64,000 nucleotides of DNA. It comes from Gracilaria gracilis (taxonomy: Eukaryota; Rhodophyta; Florideophyceae; Gracilariales; Gracilariaceae). The stretch lies in the NCBI GenBank assembly GCA_030374805.1, contig JARGSG010000199.1, forward strand, positions 372,001-436,000. The letters run 5' to 3'. The stretch's first letter is position 1, and each line of letters starts with the position of its first letter. Below are positions 1 to 11,946 of this stretch, in pieces. The notes under the pieces were generated by a model that saw only the letters and a program-made list of their open reading frames with translations, did not search any database and was not told the origin of the DNA. The position numbers were made by a program, and so were the translations under genes.

Positions 1-1237
1 ACAAATCTATCCATGTTCCTCAAGCATGGCAGCGCGTGCATCAACGACACCTGTACTCAAAAAGTCTTCACATTTGCTATCACGCAAGGGAAGGCATAGT
101 ACAAACTCCTCCAAATTTGCCATATCACTCTGAGTTCTTGCACACCACATGTAAGTACATGTAATAGCCCGTAGATATACCATCAGAGTGTAGAGCTTCC
201 AAGATTGTTCTAATTAGTGATAGTTTCTTCAATAGCTCGTGATTCAAAAAGTTTTTGTTTCAAAGTACATCAAATTCCAAAGCCACAAATTGTGAACGTC
301 ATTCTACTGCAAATCGTCTTTATGAGTTGTCTTTGGGGGAAATGGAATGCGATCTAATTAAGCGGGGAACCGACATTAAGCTGGTATATTCCTTGTCGCG
401 GTAGCCTAAAGCATCAATGCCATGAAGCGATATGCGTACGGTTCTAAATCCAGCACTGTTTCAGTATTAACTGGCTCACATGGGTTTGCCGTGCTGTTCA
501 TTGAGATTCATTCCCCACGTACGCACCACCACGTGAGAACATGCAACAAAGAAAAATACTGGCACGGAAAGAGCACGCCGAGAGAATTGAGAGGCTTAAC
601 AGCCTTGGTCTTGCTCACCATCTGGAAAGTCAACCCGCCCAAAAAACTCCGCAGGGTCTTCTGGGTCGAGGAAAGAGACAGTTGTGACAAGGATATCATG
701 ATTGGCGCTAATGTACCGTCCGCGCTTCAAAGATCAAGTACTCCGTGCGTTTACACGTAGAATTTTCGACAGCATCGATTGTTCTTGCTGTGGTGGTGTA
801 CATGCGATTGTAGCGGTTCACAAGATTTTGAACTATGAGTATGTTTCGTCGTTTGTGTAGCACGGCTTCTGCTCACCACTGCAGGGTAGTGGGCACCCAG
901 TACCGTTCTGAGTAGGAGCTGGATGCGATGCTGCTTCTTTGTTGGAGAACAAAACCGTCGTCCGCACGTTGACAGACTTGGACTTCGGATCTATTCGTCT
1001 GGTGATAGTGCCGCAGGAGTGACAACAAGTTCATGTTTCAGCTTGGAGGTCGGATGACCAGCTGGAGACAATGCATATAGCTCCCCAGAACAAGCTGGAA
1101 CGATGCTGTCAAATTCACTTAGCCCTCACTCGGTACGTGACTCATTTCGGTGACGACACTGATGGTATTTTGAGCGAGCTTTTGGTGGAAGATTGTGCTC
1201 TTTTACCTCGCACCGCTTGAAGGCTTTCGTATATAGA
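1..1237. other. No gene recognised
   Basis: I see no convincing coding region in this stretch. A frame of about 112 codons on the plus strand (422-760) has no domain-like pattern and overlaps an equally open frame on the other strand, so it looks like chance. No repeat shared with the rest of the window was noticed. Confidence 0.5.
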
Positions 1238-1310
1238 TGTAGCTGCTGTCAGCTGCAGCTGTCAGCCATGGCCCTCTTGGGGCTGACAGCTGCAGCTGAC
1301 AGCAGCTACA
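1238..1310. repeat. Perfect 30-bp inverted repeat (hairpin)
   Basis: Positions 1238-1267 and 1281-1310 are exact reverse complements separated by a 13-base loop. The arms are built from repeated CAGCTG/CTGTCAG blocks, so each arm is itself partly palindromic. It lies outside any recognised gene. It could be a small foldback element, a cruciform-forming site or a hairpin RNA precursor; the sequence alone does not decide. Confidence 0.85.
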
Positions 1311-2720
1311 ATAGAGCAGAGTCTTGGAAGTGTCCGTGTGAACATGATTGTTCTTCTTTTCACTGGACCATGAGATTTAGTAACAGGCTCTGTCGTTCAA
1401 TCGTTCCAGAATTCGACGCCAAAGAATAGTCTTCCAAGGTGCGAAGAAGAAGGTTCTTCTAATGCTTTGTCATGCAGTCCACATGATGACGTCAATCTGT
1501 GACACGTTGGCAGACATCTAAACGCACACAGGTGACACGCATGGACACGGTGCCAGTTATGAAGGTGAAAGCATATAGATCGATCGATGGACACGTACAC
1601 AACGGGTGCGCTTGTTTCAACTGTGTAAACGTGTCCGTCTACCAACGGTGCATAATATGTATATTATAGCAAAGCTCCTACTAACAAACGGGCTGAGCTG
1701 AAGTATAGGCTATACGTACGTACAACCTTGAAATGTACCGCTTATATTTTGAACAACCTTTTTTCTTTTGAAAAAAGTATTACGGTGCAATAAAGGTTTT
1801 TAAAAAAATGCGCCGTGTCACACAGAGCATTTTCCTTTTTTTCTGGCGGCAAGCCCTACATTAGATCACTACCATACCAACAAATTAAAATGCAAGAAAA
1901 AGAACCAACTCTTCAAACAGATAATTTGGAGACAAACCGTAGTAGAATCCAAATTGGTCCTAAACAGGGCGGTGTGTAATACCATAGTTGCATGTACACT
2001 ACCAACACATTCAAACTGTGCCGAAAACCAAAAATAAATAAAAACTTTCACTGAACATTTTTTAAAACCTAAAATTGTCTCCTATGACTGACTTGTTACA
2101 AATAAGCAGAAAAAAAAACTGAAAAGATACCATTGCCTTTTCTCGGAGGCTCTAATAATTTACCTTTGGAAAGCAGCTTCTCAAGGCTCTGGTGTTTCTC
2201 CAAAGACAACACCATTCCGTGTAATGGAGCTTTGCGGTAGTTTTCCTTTTCGAAGCTTGCTTCGAAAAGCTCTGATACTGGACGATCTCCAGCCTGGTAA
2301 TGCAGTCCGGCTGTTGCAATTTCTTCAGGCTTGGCCAAAAAAGTACATACACTTATCGTTTGGGCTTCGGCAATGCGCTCGAAGTCCAGCATGGCGTAGT
2401 GGAGAGGGAAGCGTCTCACAAGCAATACAATGTGACACAGCGGGCTGCCTCGCTCTCATCGAGCTGTGAGGCTACGGTATGTGCCTTTATGTAGAGATAC
2501 TAAGCGACTGTTCGGCTAACTATGTGACGTACTACTTAGAGCAAAGTAAATGTAGTTTGTACGTCACTAGGTAATTTGTACGTCATTCTCACAACAGTAT
2601 CATACGAGGGTAGATAGATCATCTTGAGCACTCAGTCAGCACAAAACCTAATCCTTTTTGGGCGCGGAGCTGGAGGTTGCTTGACAGAACTGTAAAAAAG
2701 GTGAACGCGTTTCATTCCGA
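1311..2720. other. Non-coding stretch with a short palindrome
   Basis: No gene recognised. At 2246-2269 there is an 11-bp inverted repeat with a 2-base loop (arm CTTTTCGAAGC). Open frames on both strands around 2096-2494 overlap each other and have no protein-like features. GTACGTCA occurs twice near 2560-2585. Confidence 0.4.
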
Positions 2721-2762
2721 GGGCACAGGAGACACATTGCGCCAAGTAAGTCTCCAGTGCCC
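2721..2762. repeat. Stem-loop, 13-bp arms
   Basis: Arms 2721-2733 and 2750-2762 pair with one mismatch around a 16-base loop. There is no neighbouring gene to suggest a role. Confidence 0.45.
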
Positions 2763-2904
2763 GTTCCGACGGATGCAATCAGTCGCTTCAATAGGGATAT
2801 GCATCTGTTGCTACCAATTCCCTAAGAAAAGAGGCTATTTTTAGTATGAATTTCCTCTCAGAGGCGCCACGTTGTATATTCTACAAGAGAAGTACAAGAA
2901 AAGT

Positions 2905-3501
2905 CTATCCTACAAGGCTGCACTGCGACTCAATGTGAGCCGCAAGAAGCTCAAGTATTAGATCGTAAATTCGACCGCCGTATTTCTTGGCCGCGAGATC
3001 TTGCAAATACTGGCGAATATCATATGGAAATGGTGCGTATGGTTTCCTGTACGCAACCAAGTACTCAACAGCATAGTCTTAGAACTCCCCCTCATAGAGT
3101 TTGCCTTTAAGCACACCGTACGGTATGTTATTGCAGCTTGGAATGTTGTTTGCGATCAAAGCATTATATGCGCCCAGATACATAGAAGCCATTGAATTCT
3201 GTGCATTCGTTATATCGCTACTTTCCCACTTCTTTTGCAGAACGCTTCCCCTAACAGACATATTCACGAATATAGTTCTTTCTTCATGCGGACATGCACT
3301 TGCCGCACAAGTAGTCTTGCAAAGCGGAACTGTCATGTAAACAAGATTGCCATCGCCCCTCACGCCAGCACACGGAGATTGAGCTTCCAGATCTTCTAAA
3401 CTGGATATGGACACTCCAGATTGCTGGAATTCACGACACTCTTTCTCCTGATCGGTTTCCGCCGAGTATTCAACCACCTTGCAGCTGCTGATGGTTTTGA
3501 A
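2905..3501 (-). pseudogene. Degenerate reading frame of unknown function
   Basis: On the minus strand one frame runs about 198 codons, from just after a stop at 3502-3504 to a TAG at 2905-2907. It is interrupted once by an in-frame TAA (3079-3081). The residue pattern on both sides of that stop looks like protein: aromatic and charged residues are mixed, with segments such as GVLKGKLYEGEF and then DYAVEYLVAYRKPYAP. There is no ATG at the front. I do not recognise a family. It may be a decayed exon or gene, or a chance frame. Confidence 0.3.
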
Positions 3502-4576
3502 TTAAGTACAGAGAGGAATGTCGGTCCGCGGGCATCTTGCGGCATCAAATGATGTTCTTCGACTGCATCAAAGCATCGGAAATCATGGACACTGTCACTT
3601 CACAGTTCAAAGCTTCTACGCTGGGTGCAATCTCCGTCAACAATGCTTTGGCCCATTTATTAGCTTTTATTAGCTTTTACGCGCGTCACCGATTTCATGC
3701 GTTGTTGGGTCGGAAGTTGCAGTGGTTCTGCGCCGGTCAGAATCGGAGCCATTTTATTGGCTGATATTTGACAGGGTGGCCATTTGGCTATTTCTGCATT
3801 TACCCCCCACTGTCGGGGTTTATAGAAAACCCACCGATGCGCTACATATAAAAAACTGGCGATTTCTGGAGTTTTTGCAATTCTGCCTGGACATTAAACC
3901 TTTCTCTGCTGCAATAACTTGTGAGCAAATCTACATCAATCTCCATCCCGAGATAACAATAGATATGGAAACTGAGACCCGAGGGGTTCGGAGTCCTCAA
4001 GTTTTATGTCAAAACTAGTTTCAGCAGCCAATCACTGTGTGGTGCTATGTTTTGTGCCAGAAAGGTAATAAAAATTGAAGTTTCCAAAACAATTTCTAAA
4101 CTTATTTGTAGTGACCGTTTTTTTAATACGTGTAGACGACAAGATGTCCATGTTCAAAAACTTCTCTTCTGTGTACTTCACTCCTTCAGGAGCGTTCAGA
4201 AAAATTCAGTTTTGTTCCAAAGGCGAATTTTATATTGCACAAAGATACCACTTCAATCCTTACCAATTCAGTTCCTTTGCGCATAGGAACTGTGTAAGAA
4301 TCTTGACTGGTTAACAATAAACTAACAAATGATGCTCGATAACAAACGGTTTAAACGTCCATTACCATACTGAAACCCCGTAAACCCCATACCATATGCG
4401 CGGTTGGTAAGCAACGATTACTTTTGCCATAACTCCAAAAAAAACCTAAATACATAAAGAAGAAATGCACAATACATTTTGGAACAGATTACACAACATG
4501 GAATATAATATTGTCTTCAACTTTGCAGTATTCACCAACATCTGCTTCTTTCAGATCGAGGTACAACATTCGAACT
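3502..4576. other. No gene recognised
   Basis: AT-rich stretch with a few open frames under 100 codons on the plus strand (3537-4314). They overlap in different phases and show no recognisable domain. Confidence 0.4.
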
Positions 4577-5549
4577 TCATATTCTGTCCATACCAAGTGT
4601 GATTTCGAAATGATCTGCAGTTGAAATCGGAAAAGTTAATGGTGCACCAGACATAGTGGACGTGGAGGCTACCACGCACGTGCTGTCGGAGAAGACAGAA
4701 ACACTTCTGACGTTCAACGACGTGAACGTGCGCGTGGACTTGCTGGAAATAAGCCTGCGCGGACGGCGGACGGGGTCGGCCGTGGTAGTGATTGAGTCGA
4801 GAGATTTGGTGGTGGTGACGGTTACAGCGTAAGATAGAGCAGTATTGGGATGTATATGACTTGCCAGTAACGAGCAAAGTGAAACTATTTCTTCAATTCT
4901 TTCGCTGGGTTGCTGCGACAGGGGAGAGGGGAGCCTCACTATTCCAGCTTGAATACAGTTATTTAAATTAAGTGTGGAACATTTGCAAAATCTGATTGTA
5001 AACTTTCTTTTTAGGTCGTCAAATCCTACCCAAAACTGTTGTTACCATCACCGCGTTTCTAAACACCAACACAGCAACAGCTCCGTCAAACTGGCCATTT
5101 ATAACCCATCCCATACTCGCCGTCATCGGGTCAGCGCGTCGATAAACGCCACTCATGCGCAGTCTTTGCGACCTTTGCCTTCGACAGGCCATCTGCATCG
5201 CATCTTCAATAACAGGTTCAGGATCGGAAGTCTTTATGATAAACGACGTCGAATAAATATTTGGCTCATTCGTTTCAACTTCAAATCTTTTGCGTCGTAT
5301 CTGCTTTGCGGATATCTCCAGTGCTTTGCCATTCATGAAGGACGACCATTTTGATGGCTTCAAACCTTGCTCCGTTCGATAGCAATTGAGAGCCTCGAAA
5401 GCGTCTTTGTCCCATGCTAGGCGCCTGTCATAAACATCTGGATCTCTAAAACTAAATGGAAGCAGGTCTGTTCCATACTCTTCGGCGAAAATAAAAGCTG
5501 ATGGAAGGTGTGATCCTCTGCCTTTGGCTGTTGCTACTTGTCCGCGCGC
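4577..5549 (-). CDS. Possible two-exon gene, unknown function
   Basis: On the minus strand a frame is open from 5549 (after a TGA) to 5019. It contains a protein-like segment of about 173 residues, including FAEEYGTDLLPF and RRLAWDKDAFEALNCYR. A GT donor at 5029-5028 and an AG acceptor at 4949-4948 would remove 82 nt and continue in frame into the second open segment, which ends at 4577 (last residues ITLGMDRI). The joined product would be about 295 residues. The 5' end is not visible: there is no ATG in frame before the first exon, so an upstream exon or a truncated gene is likely. I do not recognise the family. The splice sites are my inference from consensus and frame only. Confidence 0.35.
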
Positions 5550-6405
5550 TCATTTTGTACAAAGCAAACACGCCAAAGTTGGTACAGAATTTGGTTAATT
5601 GTAAGCTTTCTGGGGGTACCAGGGTTCGCGCTCATAATGCATTTTCAGATTCGTAGGCTTTTATGCTAGAAATGTAAATCCGTTCTTGCGGAGAAAAAAG
5701 AAACTGAAGACCTCACCACGAAATATGAAAAGGTTCATTCTACTTATTTTAGCTATCTAAGGTTTTTGAATTGTAGTAGAGGAATAAATTGTTTTCATGA
5801 ACCTGTTTTGCATTGCGTGATGCGTGATTTTTACGAGAGGTTTCGGCTTTAAGAAAGCACAATTATTTGTCACGGTTCGAATTTGTGCAGTATGGACAAA
5901 TCCCTGCGATTTCGCAGTTTGGCAGCGGCAGCGGCGAAGCGCGGCGTGCGGCCAAAGGCCGCCTTTCCCTTGTTCTAGTATGTTTAATATTAGCATGTCT
6001 GCACTGTTAATTGTGACAATCTACTTACTGGGGTCTACAATGTAGTGCCACCCACGTACAACGCCGTTCTATGGGCACTAAATAGAAAGTTCTCTCATTT
6101 GAGCACTATATCGCGACCTTACAGAAAACCATATATTACTTTCCAATGATTGCAATCTAGCAAGAAAGAACTCTTCGAATTTGAGACATCTGTCAACAAG
6201 CAATTATTCGAAAGTTATCATATACCGCAAGATACATTGAGTGATTGTTGAGGACGAGGACCCAACTCGCCATCTCTGCTTGAAATACCCTCAAAAAAGA
6301 CAGTTTCAACCCAATCTGGTGTGACTTGAGCATCATCCACATTGGTTTCAAGACAATCTACCCCAATTTGTCAACAGTGAACGTTAGCAAAATATAAATG
6401 TGCTT
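5550..6405. other. No gene recognised
   Basis: Intergenic stretch between the hypothetical gene and the transporter remnant. Small open frames near 5757-6045 exist on both strands and look like shadows of each other. Confidence 0.4.
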
Positions 6406-7345
6406 CTACGCGTTTATCTGAGATCTCAAACCTATAACAACTACCGCACACACGACTAGTAAAGAGCCTAAAATTCTTGGCGGACTCGATTTCTCGCCCA
6501 ACAACAAGAGCGCAAGAACATATACAAACGGAACTTCAAGATTCTTCATAATAATACCCTGTCCCGCTTTGCTCGATTGCAGACCCTTATTCAGACAGGT
6601 CTGGGCGAAAAACGCTGACAACGACCCCAACAACATGGTAGCTGTTCCTTTGTGATTGTATATGATCTGATGCATTGCTTCGCGCCCCACCTAGAAATGC
6701 AGTGATTGGCGTTCCAATAACACCGAGTCGCGAACACGGAAAGCATGAAATTGAACACGCGTTCCCATTCCACGCACACACACATAGGCCGCCCGAACCA
6801 AATAGAGCTCCAACAAACACCAACAGGGCGCCCCACGACGTGCTGAGCGCCATTCAAATCACTTGCGCTGGGGCCAGCAATCAACCAAACGCCAAGCAAA
6901 GCAACAAGTGCACACAGCACATCGGTTTACACTGCAAATCTCGTTCAATACGAGCTTTGAAAGCATCATAGTGAGAATAGGACCTGCACGCATATATGGA
7001 AGAAGCCTCTCCGGCAGGCAAATAAGCGAGCGATTTGAACGCAAGCACCATAGCAACCGTCCCAAACAAACCGCGGATGAGTAACATGCGGCGATACGAA
7101 GGCGGCAGATCCAGAGGTGACACATGCAGAAACCTTACAAGCAGGATGCTTGAAAGCACCAAGTGCGCAATGGACCGCAGCACACAAAGAAGCAGATGTG
7201 GAAAAGCCAAAGGTGGGTGGCGCTGAGCCGGATGGAAATCATCATGAAGGAGAAGCATAGCGCGGCCAAAGTGATCCACGCGAGCCCATGCTGCGCAGGG
7301 GCGGGGGGACTCGTGGGCGCCGCTGGACCGGGAGGAGAAGAGCAT
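6406..7345 (-). pseudogene. Broken DMT-superfamily (EamA/SLC35G-like) transporter
   Basis: The minus strand carries pieces of a drug/metabolite-transporter-type membrane protein. An ATG at 7345 opens a frame with the family-like stretch LLIRGLFGTVAMVLAF followed by a loop like LAYLPAGEASS. Downstream, hydrophobic helices appear in successive frames: PILTMMLSKLVLNE, LVALLGVWLIAGP, GALLVFVGALFG. The last exon-like frame, 6690-6406, contains FVYVLALLLLGEKSSPPRI and a final helix before a TAG. These match the EamA repeat layout, in which each half ends with a helix followed by an E-containing turn. At least four frame changes separate the pieces and none has clear splice sites, so I call a pseudogene. 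Short introns cannot be fully excluded. Confidence 0.65.
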
Positions 7346-7708
7346 CGGCTTCCGTGGGTGCGGGTGCAGGTAAGGTTTGCGGCAGGTGAGGCGACTTCAT
7401 TGATGAGTGAGTTGCAGGCTTGTCGTGGGAAAGACGGCGGCCGTGGTGAGCCGGAGGGAAGGGGGGGTTGGGTGTTAAGCTTGCAATTGCAGGACAGCAG
7501 GCGCGAGATAAGATGCGCGAGAAACAGATCGGGTACCGTACCGTTGGTTCACTGAGAGTTGTCTGCCGTCGTGAGTGACTTGCCGAGCCGGTATAACCAT
7601 GCAGCTGACTCCGAAAAACAGTTTGATTGTTGATATGGTTTTCCTGCTGGATGCAGCCACTGGCTCAGTGTGGCTGCATACCCTGCATCCACCCACGAAG
7701 GCCCGTGC

Positions 7709-7779
7709 GGATGGTGTTCTGGACGGGCCAAGGTGGCCCGTCCAAAACACCCCAAGGTGGCCCGTCCAGAACACCATCC
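7709..7779. repeat. Foldback with tandem duplicated arm
   Basis: Positions 7709-7730 and 7758-7779 are a 22-bp perfect inverted repeat. Between them lies an extra direct copy of the second arm with one mismatch (from about 7730), so the core sequence GGCCCGTCCA is present twice in one orientation and once in the other. It is GC-rich and not inside a recognised gene. Confidence 0.75.
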
Positions 7780-7799
7780 CATTCGCCAAACGCAGTCAG

Positions 7800-9500
7800 T
7801 GAGGTAATGAACCAACGTCGACCCACAGCCGCAGTTTCCGCTGCTTCCACAGCACGTCTCATGTTCTCGGTAATGTGGGATGAAAGAAGAACCGGTCAGA
7901 CAAACGAGGATCAGGCTGTATACAGTACACTAGACCTGCGTCATGATTTATCGGTTTCTCCGCAAATACCTACATATTGCTATATGACAACAAGTTTCAG
8001 AAAATGACGACTAATCTCGGGATTTCTCGTAATATTGTAAAAGTTAATTAGTATAGAAGTGTGTCAGTCATTTTCAACAATGCTTACAATTTGGCAAACT
8101 GCTTATATTTTGAGCAATAAGTGAGTAATACTGTAGAACACCTATTCATATACGAATGACATATGGCATGTCATAACTGTTCAACTTGTAATTTGTAATT
8201 TTCTTATTCGCTCTCGTTCTGCGAATCTAGACGACTCTAGCGTCGCAACGACCTGTCCAATTTGCAGTAAGTCTGTCTTGAATAAAAGCTACTGGTCTTG
8301 GCTTCTACAAGCCGGAGTATCAAGGCTCTTTGACATGGCGATCGGTAGTTACAGGCAAAAGAGTGCACCTTCTCGTAGACGTCAGAAACGGCTTTCACTT
8401 TAAATTGTAATTCGTGCGCGGCGCGAGTCAATAAACCGAACCTTCATAGATTTATTGGTTTTTAGAGGACATTGAATCTCAAGTGGCTCTGTTCGGCGCC
8501 TAATCAACAAAATGACAGAGTTCAGCCGCCGTCTTCGTATCATTTCGCCAATTGGAAGCGCCCTTTCTCAGACGCAACTACGATCGTTTGAGTCCCATTC
8601 TGGTTCTAAACAATTGCTTAATCTCTTTCAAGCTGCATGCAAAAGAACATTCTCCGGCCTCTTGCTTGTATAATTTTGGTGAGAATCATAGGAAAACCTG
8701 GTTTGCAAAACGAGTTTTGCTGGGCAAGACATGCTTGTAGCTCAAGCTAGCATGCCAAAATCGCCCTCCAAAACCCCGTTTTTGAAACAACACTTTAAAG
8801 TTGTTCGTGCAAATAACAAGTTGAACAGTTACATGCCAGTCTTTATGAGGTGGAAAATACAGTTTTCATCGACAAATCTACGGTCGACAGAGGCAACTAC
8901 CGTGTACATATCAATGGGTGGTCTATCTTTGTCTTACACATCTTGTACAAAATAAGGAATTCGGCAATCGTTAGGAAAATAAACAAATACACAGATTCTA
9001 CAGCAATGTTTAAATACTTTGAACCGTAGACAACTAATAATGAACCTTCCACCTCCGAGTGCGCGTAGGACACGTGTGCAGGAGCCCACACTCGCCACAG
9101 TGGGTTTCGCCTGCACATCAGTGATCGGCCATCACTGATGGCGCATGCGTGGATTCCATGTGTGGATATTTTTCAATTTCCGGATGCACCCAGTGGGGGC
9201 ATACAGAAAAGCCAGTCCTCCAAATATTTGGCGCCATCACAAATTTGCTTCCCCAAACCAAATGGGTAAAAATGGAGCCAACTTGCCTACCGAGAGGCCG
9301 AGCGTTGCTTTCCGTATCTATATATACCAACTCGGCAGTGGACAGCTGTTTTGCTTCCTCCCGCGACTTGGAAGCAACTTAGATATCTGCTCCCCGCGTA
9401 GAAAATATAAAACTAAAATGAATGGCTAGAATACGATGCTCTCACCCGAAGCTGAATCTGGCTCTCTCGTCCGTTAATTGCTCTCGGATGTGTGCATGCA
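7800..9500. other. No gene recognised
   Basis: About 1.7 kb upstream of the sulfotransferase with no supported gene. All open frames are under 95 codons and overlap on both strands. Confidence 0.4.
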
Positions 9501-9511
9501 TCTCAGAGTAA

Positions 9512-9519
9512 TATAAATA
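9512..9519 (+). promoter_or_regulatory. TATA box of the sulfotransferase gene
   Basis: TATAAATA lies about 120 bases upstream of the chosen ATG at 9641. A start site roughly 30 bases downstream would give a 5' leader of about 100 nt. Confidence 0.55.
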
Positions 9520-9640
9520 CCAGCGCTTCTGCGTTTTGCGCCAACGCCTTCGGTATGCTACCAAGCCAAACGCTGCAGTTAACGGTAACCTTGACGCTTT
9601 ATTGCAACGGACTCAAAGCGAAGAAGAAAATATAACACAA

Positions 9641-10597
9641 ATGGCTTCAAACAACGCCGTGATTGGTGAGTACAGAGATGAAGTACACGCAGAAGACCTC
9701 GAGGGCCTCAAGATCGCAAATGATGGCTACAAGTATCGTCTGCTCGACGGTACCATGATGCCACCATACATCACACCCAAGCGGTATGCCATGTCCCGCA
9801 GCCTTGAAACCAGAATTGGTGATATATGCTACACCTCGTTTCCCAAGTCGGGCTCAACCTGGTTGGCATACATTCTGGTACTCATCGTCAACAACGGGGA
9901 AGCGCCCGAAGACAAAACGCTACGAAGCTGCCTGCATTGGGTGGCAAGTTCCTGGACTTACCCACGCAGTGAGGAGGAGCTGGCGGAGTTGCCTTCGCCA
10001 CGTATCTTCAAGTCACACATGCCGTATTCCATGGCACTTGGTGGCGTCCCAGCCGACAACAAATGTCGATACGTCTACATCGCCCGCAATCCCAAGGATG
10101 TCGCAGTTTCCTACTACTTTTTCGAGCGTCAGAAGTCGTGGTCGGGCGGCTACTCGGGCTCATGGGAAGACTGGCTGGAGATTTTCCTTGCTGGCCGAGT
10201 CCAACGCGGTGACTGGTTTGAACACGTCTTGAGCTGGTGGAACGCAAGCCGTAACGCGGATAATATTCTGTTCTTGAAGTACGAGGACCTAGTTTGTGAC
10301 TTCGTGAAGCAGGTTGATCGTCTCGCGCGTTTTGTTGGCCATCCCCTGGAGCCCGAGGTTCTCGAGAAGATTCATCAGAAAACGTCCTTCAAAGAGATGC
10401 ACCAGACCGATTTCAGCAACATGCATGAGATCAAGGAATTTAGTGGATTTTTCCGCAAAGCCAGGATCGGGTCTTGGTCCGAGCAGTTCACTGCAACTCA
10501 GAGTAAAACGTTCGACAAAATCTACGCGCAACGCATGAGTGGCAGTGGTTTAGATTTTGATCTTGGTTCTGGTAAGAAGAGCTCTGAGACGTCTTGA
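9641..10597 (+). CDS. Sulfotransferase (PAPS-dependent, SULT type)
   Basis: Intact intronless gene of 318 codons. It should transfer sulfate from 3'-phosphoadenylyl sulfate to a hydroxyl or amine acceptor in the cytosol. Family motifs are in order. The 5'-phosphosulfate loop FPKSGSTW is at residues 67-74. The catalytic histidine lies in the KSH context (H126). The 3'-phosphate-binding segment YVYIARNPKDVAVSYY has R149 and S157. The C-terminal GSW/EQF region (about 271-283) corresponds to the RKGxxGDWKxxF motif. The frame is open further upstream to about 9536, but the ATG at 9641 is the first and gives the usual SULT length. No signal peptide or membrane helix is seen, which argues against a Golgi carbohydrate sulfotransferase. 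The acceptor cannot be read from the sequence. It is the only clearly intact host gene in the window. Confidence 0.95.
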   Translation: MASNNAVIGEYRDEVHAEDLEGLKIANDGYKYRLLDGTMMPPYITPKRYAMSRSLETRIGDICYTSFPKSGSTWLAYILVLIVNNGEAPEDKTLRSCLHWVASSWTYPRSEEELAELPSPRIFKSHMPYSMALGGVPADNKCRYVYIARNPKDVAVSYYFFERQKSWSGGYSGSWEDWLEIFLAGRVQRGDWFEHVLSWWNASRNADNILFLKYEDLVCDFVKQVDRLARFVGHPLEPEVLEKIHQKTSFKEMHQTDFSNMHEIKEFSGFFRKARIGSWSEQFTATQSKTFDKIYAQRMSGSGLDFDLGSGKKSSETS

Positions 10598-10631
10598 GCA
10601 CTAGAGTCAAACATGGTGAATTTGCCTTTGC

Positions 10632-10637
10632 AATAAA
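10632..10637 (+). terminator. Polyadenylation signal AATAAA
   Basis: Canonical hexamer about 35 bases after the sulfotransferase stop codon, on the same strand. Confidence 0.6.
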
Positions 10638-10961
10638 ACGTATATCTCCGTACCTGTTCATTTGGAATCGCAACCATTCGTGCAAATTCAGGAGAGTTCA
10701 TGCTTGAACTCACATATGAACTCAACCTATGGCTACGGCACTTGAGTCGTTCTCTTCTAATAGTCTTAGAGAAGAGAGAAAACTCTTACACATTGTAGGC
10801 TGATATTGAATTGAAACGAAGGACTAATATTTGTAGCTCTCTTACATCCTTAGAGGGTGCCGTTGCCGTCCGATCGAGCTCATCCCCGGCCTTGTGTTGA
10901 AAATCATATTCGTCTTTAACGCCCAGCACTGAGGGTCATTCTAAACAAGCTGCTACGCGTA
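10638..10961. other. Intergenic, no gene recognised
   Basis: Short non-coding stretch between the sulfotransferase and the MULE target duplication. Confidence 0.4.
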
Positions 10962-10970
10962 CCAGCGTAC
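10962..10970. repeat. MULE target-site duplication, left copy
   Basis: CCAGCGTAC immediately precedes the left inverted repeat and is repeated exactly and in direct orientation at 32530-32538. Nine bases is the usual duplication length for Mutator-like elements. Confidence 0.85.
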
Positions 10971-11116
10971 GACCCCCAGAGAATCTACGCACTGTGAGGA
11001 ATGTCAGATTCCTCCCGTAGATCCTCCACGTCTATGAAACAAATACCGTTGGATCCTCCGTTACAGGAGTGACGCTCCCAGAACCTCTACATGTCCTCAG
11101 CTCCCGCCAAGTGTCT
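10971..11116 (+). repeat. MULE left terminal inverted repeat
   Basis: 146 bases matching the reverse complement of 32384-32529 at about 93 percent. It begins GACCCCCAGAGAATCTACG. Confidence 0.85.
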
Positions 11117-11946
11117 AGTACCTCCAGAGCAGAGGTTCTTATTGGCTCCAACCCATCTCGAGAGCGCGACAGAATCCGCACTCCGACACTGCTCTACAAT
11201 TCGAAAAAGCGCGCGCATTTCCGCGCTTTTCTCACCAACACGTGTACACTGCCCAGGCAGCTGCCGACCGCTACTGCGGCCTAGCGCATCATCCCTCCCA
11301 CCACCGCCACCCGCATCATCTCTCCCACCGCCTTCACGCCCATCCCTGCCACCGTCGCCACGCTCACCAACCCTCTCACTTCCTACACCCCCATGCCTGC
11401 CACCGCATCTACGCCGACCATCTGCCTCACCGCCGTTACACCCATAATCACCTTCAGACGACTGCTATACTTTTCGAACATTCTACGTTAGTCGCCCGGG
11501 TAGTCCCAACGCAAACATTACGTCAATCGAGCGAGTACCGCTTATATCTCCGCCTTTAACATAACACACCGCTGGCGGCTGCTGCTTCTACCGCTGCCGA
11601 CTTACCGCGCCGCTTGCAATTGCTGTTGCTACCACGGCCGCCAACGTACCCCTTCGCTCGTTTCTATTGCAACATCGCGGCTGGTTGCTGTTGCATTGCC
11701 GCTACCAATTGATGTGGCTACCGTTGCTACCAAGACTCGCGTGTAACGACCTGCAACCGCCGCGAAACACATTAGCCTACTGCCCGTAAGCGCTTTAATT
11801 TGCGTTACTGCCAGGGCCACCAAGTCCGTGTGCCCGAATAGCCTTTTATGGCTCCCTGGCGTCGAAATGAGAGTAGATTACTTCAAACAACCCGATACGC
11901 GCCTACAAAGCAATGCAACATGACAGTTTACTAAGTTTTCACTTCT
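11117..11946. other. MULE subterminal region, C-rich low complexity
   Basis: Between the left inverted repeat and the transposase end. Around 11285-11450 the plus strand is a loose repeat of CACCGCCACC/CATCATC-type blocks that leaves several frames open by composition alone. I see no gene. Confidence 0.5.

Noticed and set aside
422-760. 112-codon frame near the left edge
   Set aside because: No domain pattern, overlapped by an open frame on the other strand and no regulatory signal upstream.
11242-11559. His/Pro-rich 105-codon frame
   Set aside because: Arises from CACC/CATC low-complexity repeats at the MULE end; several phases are open.
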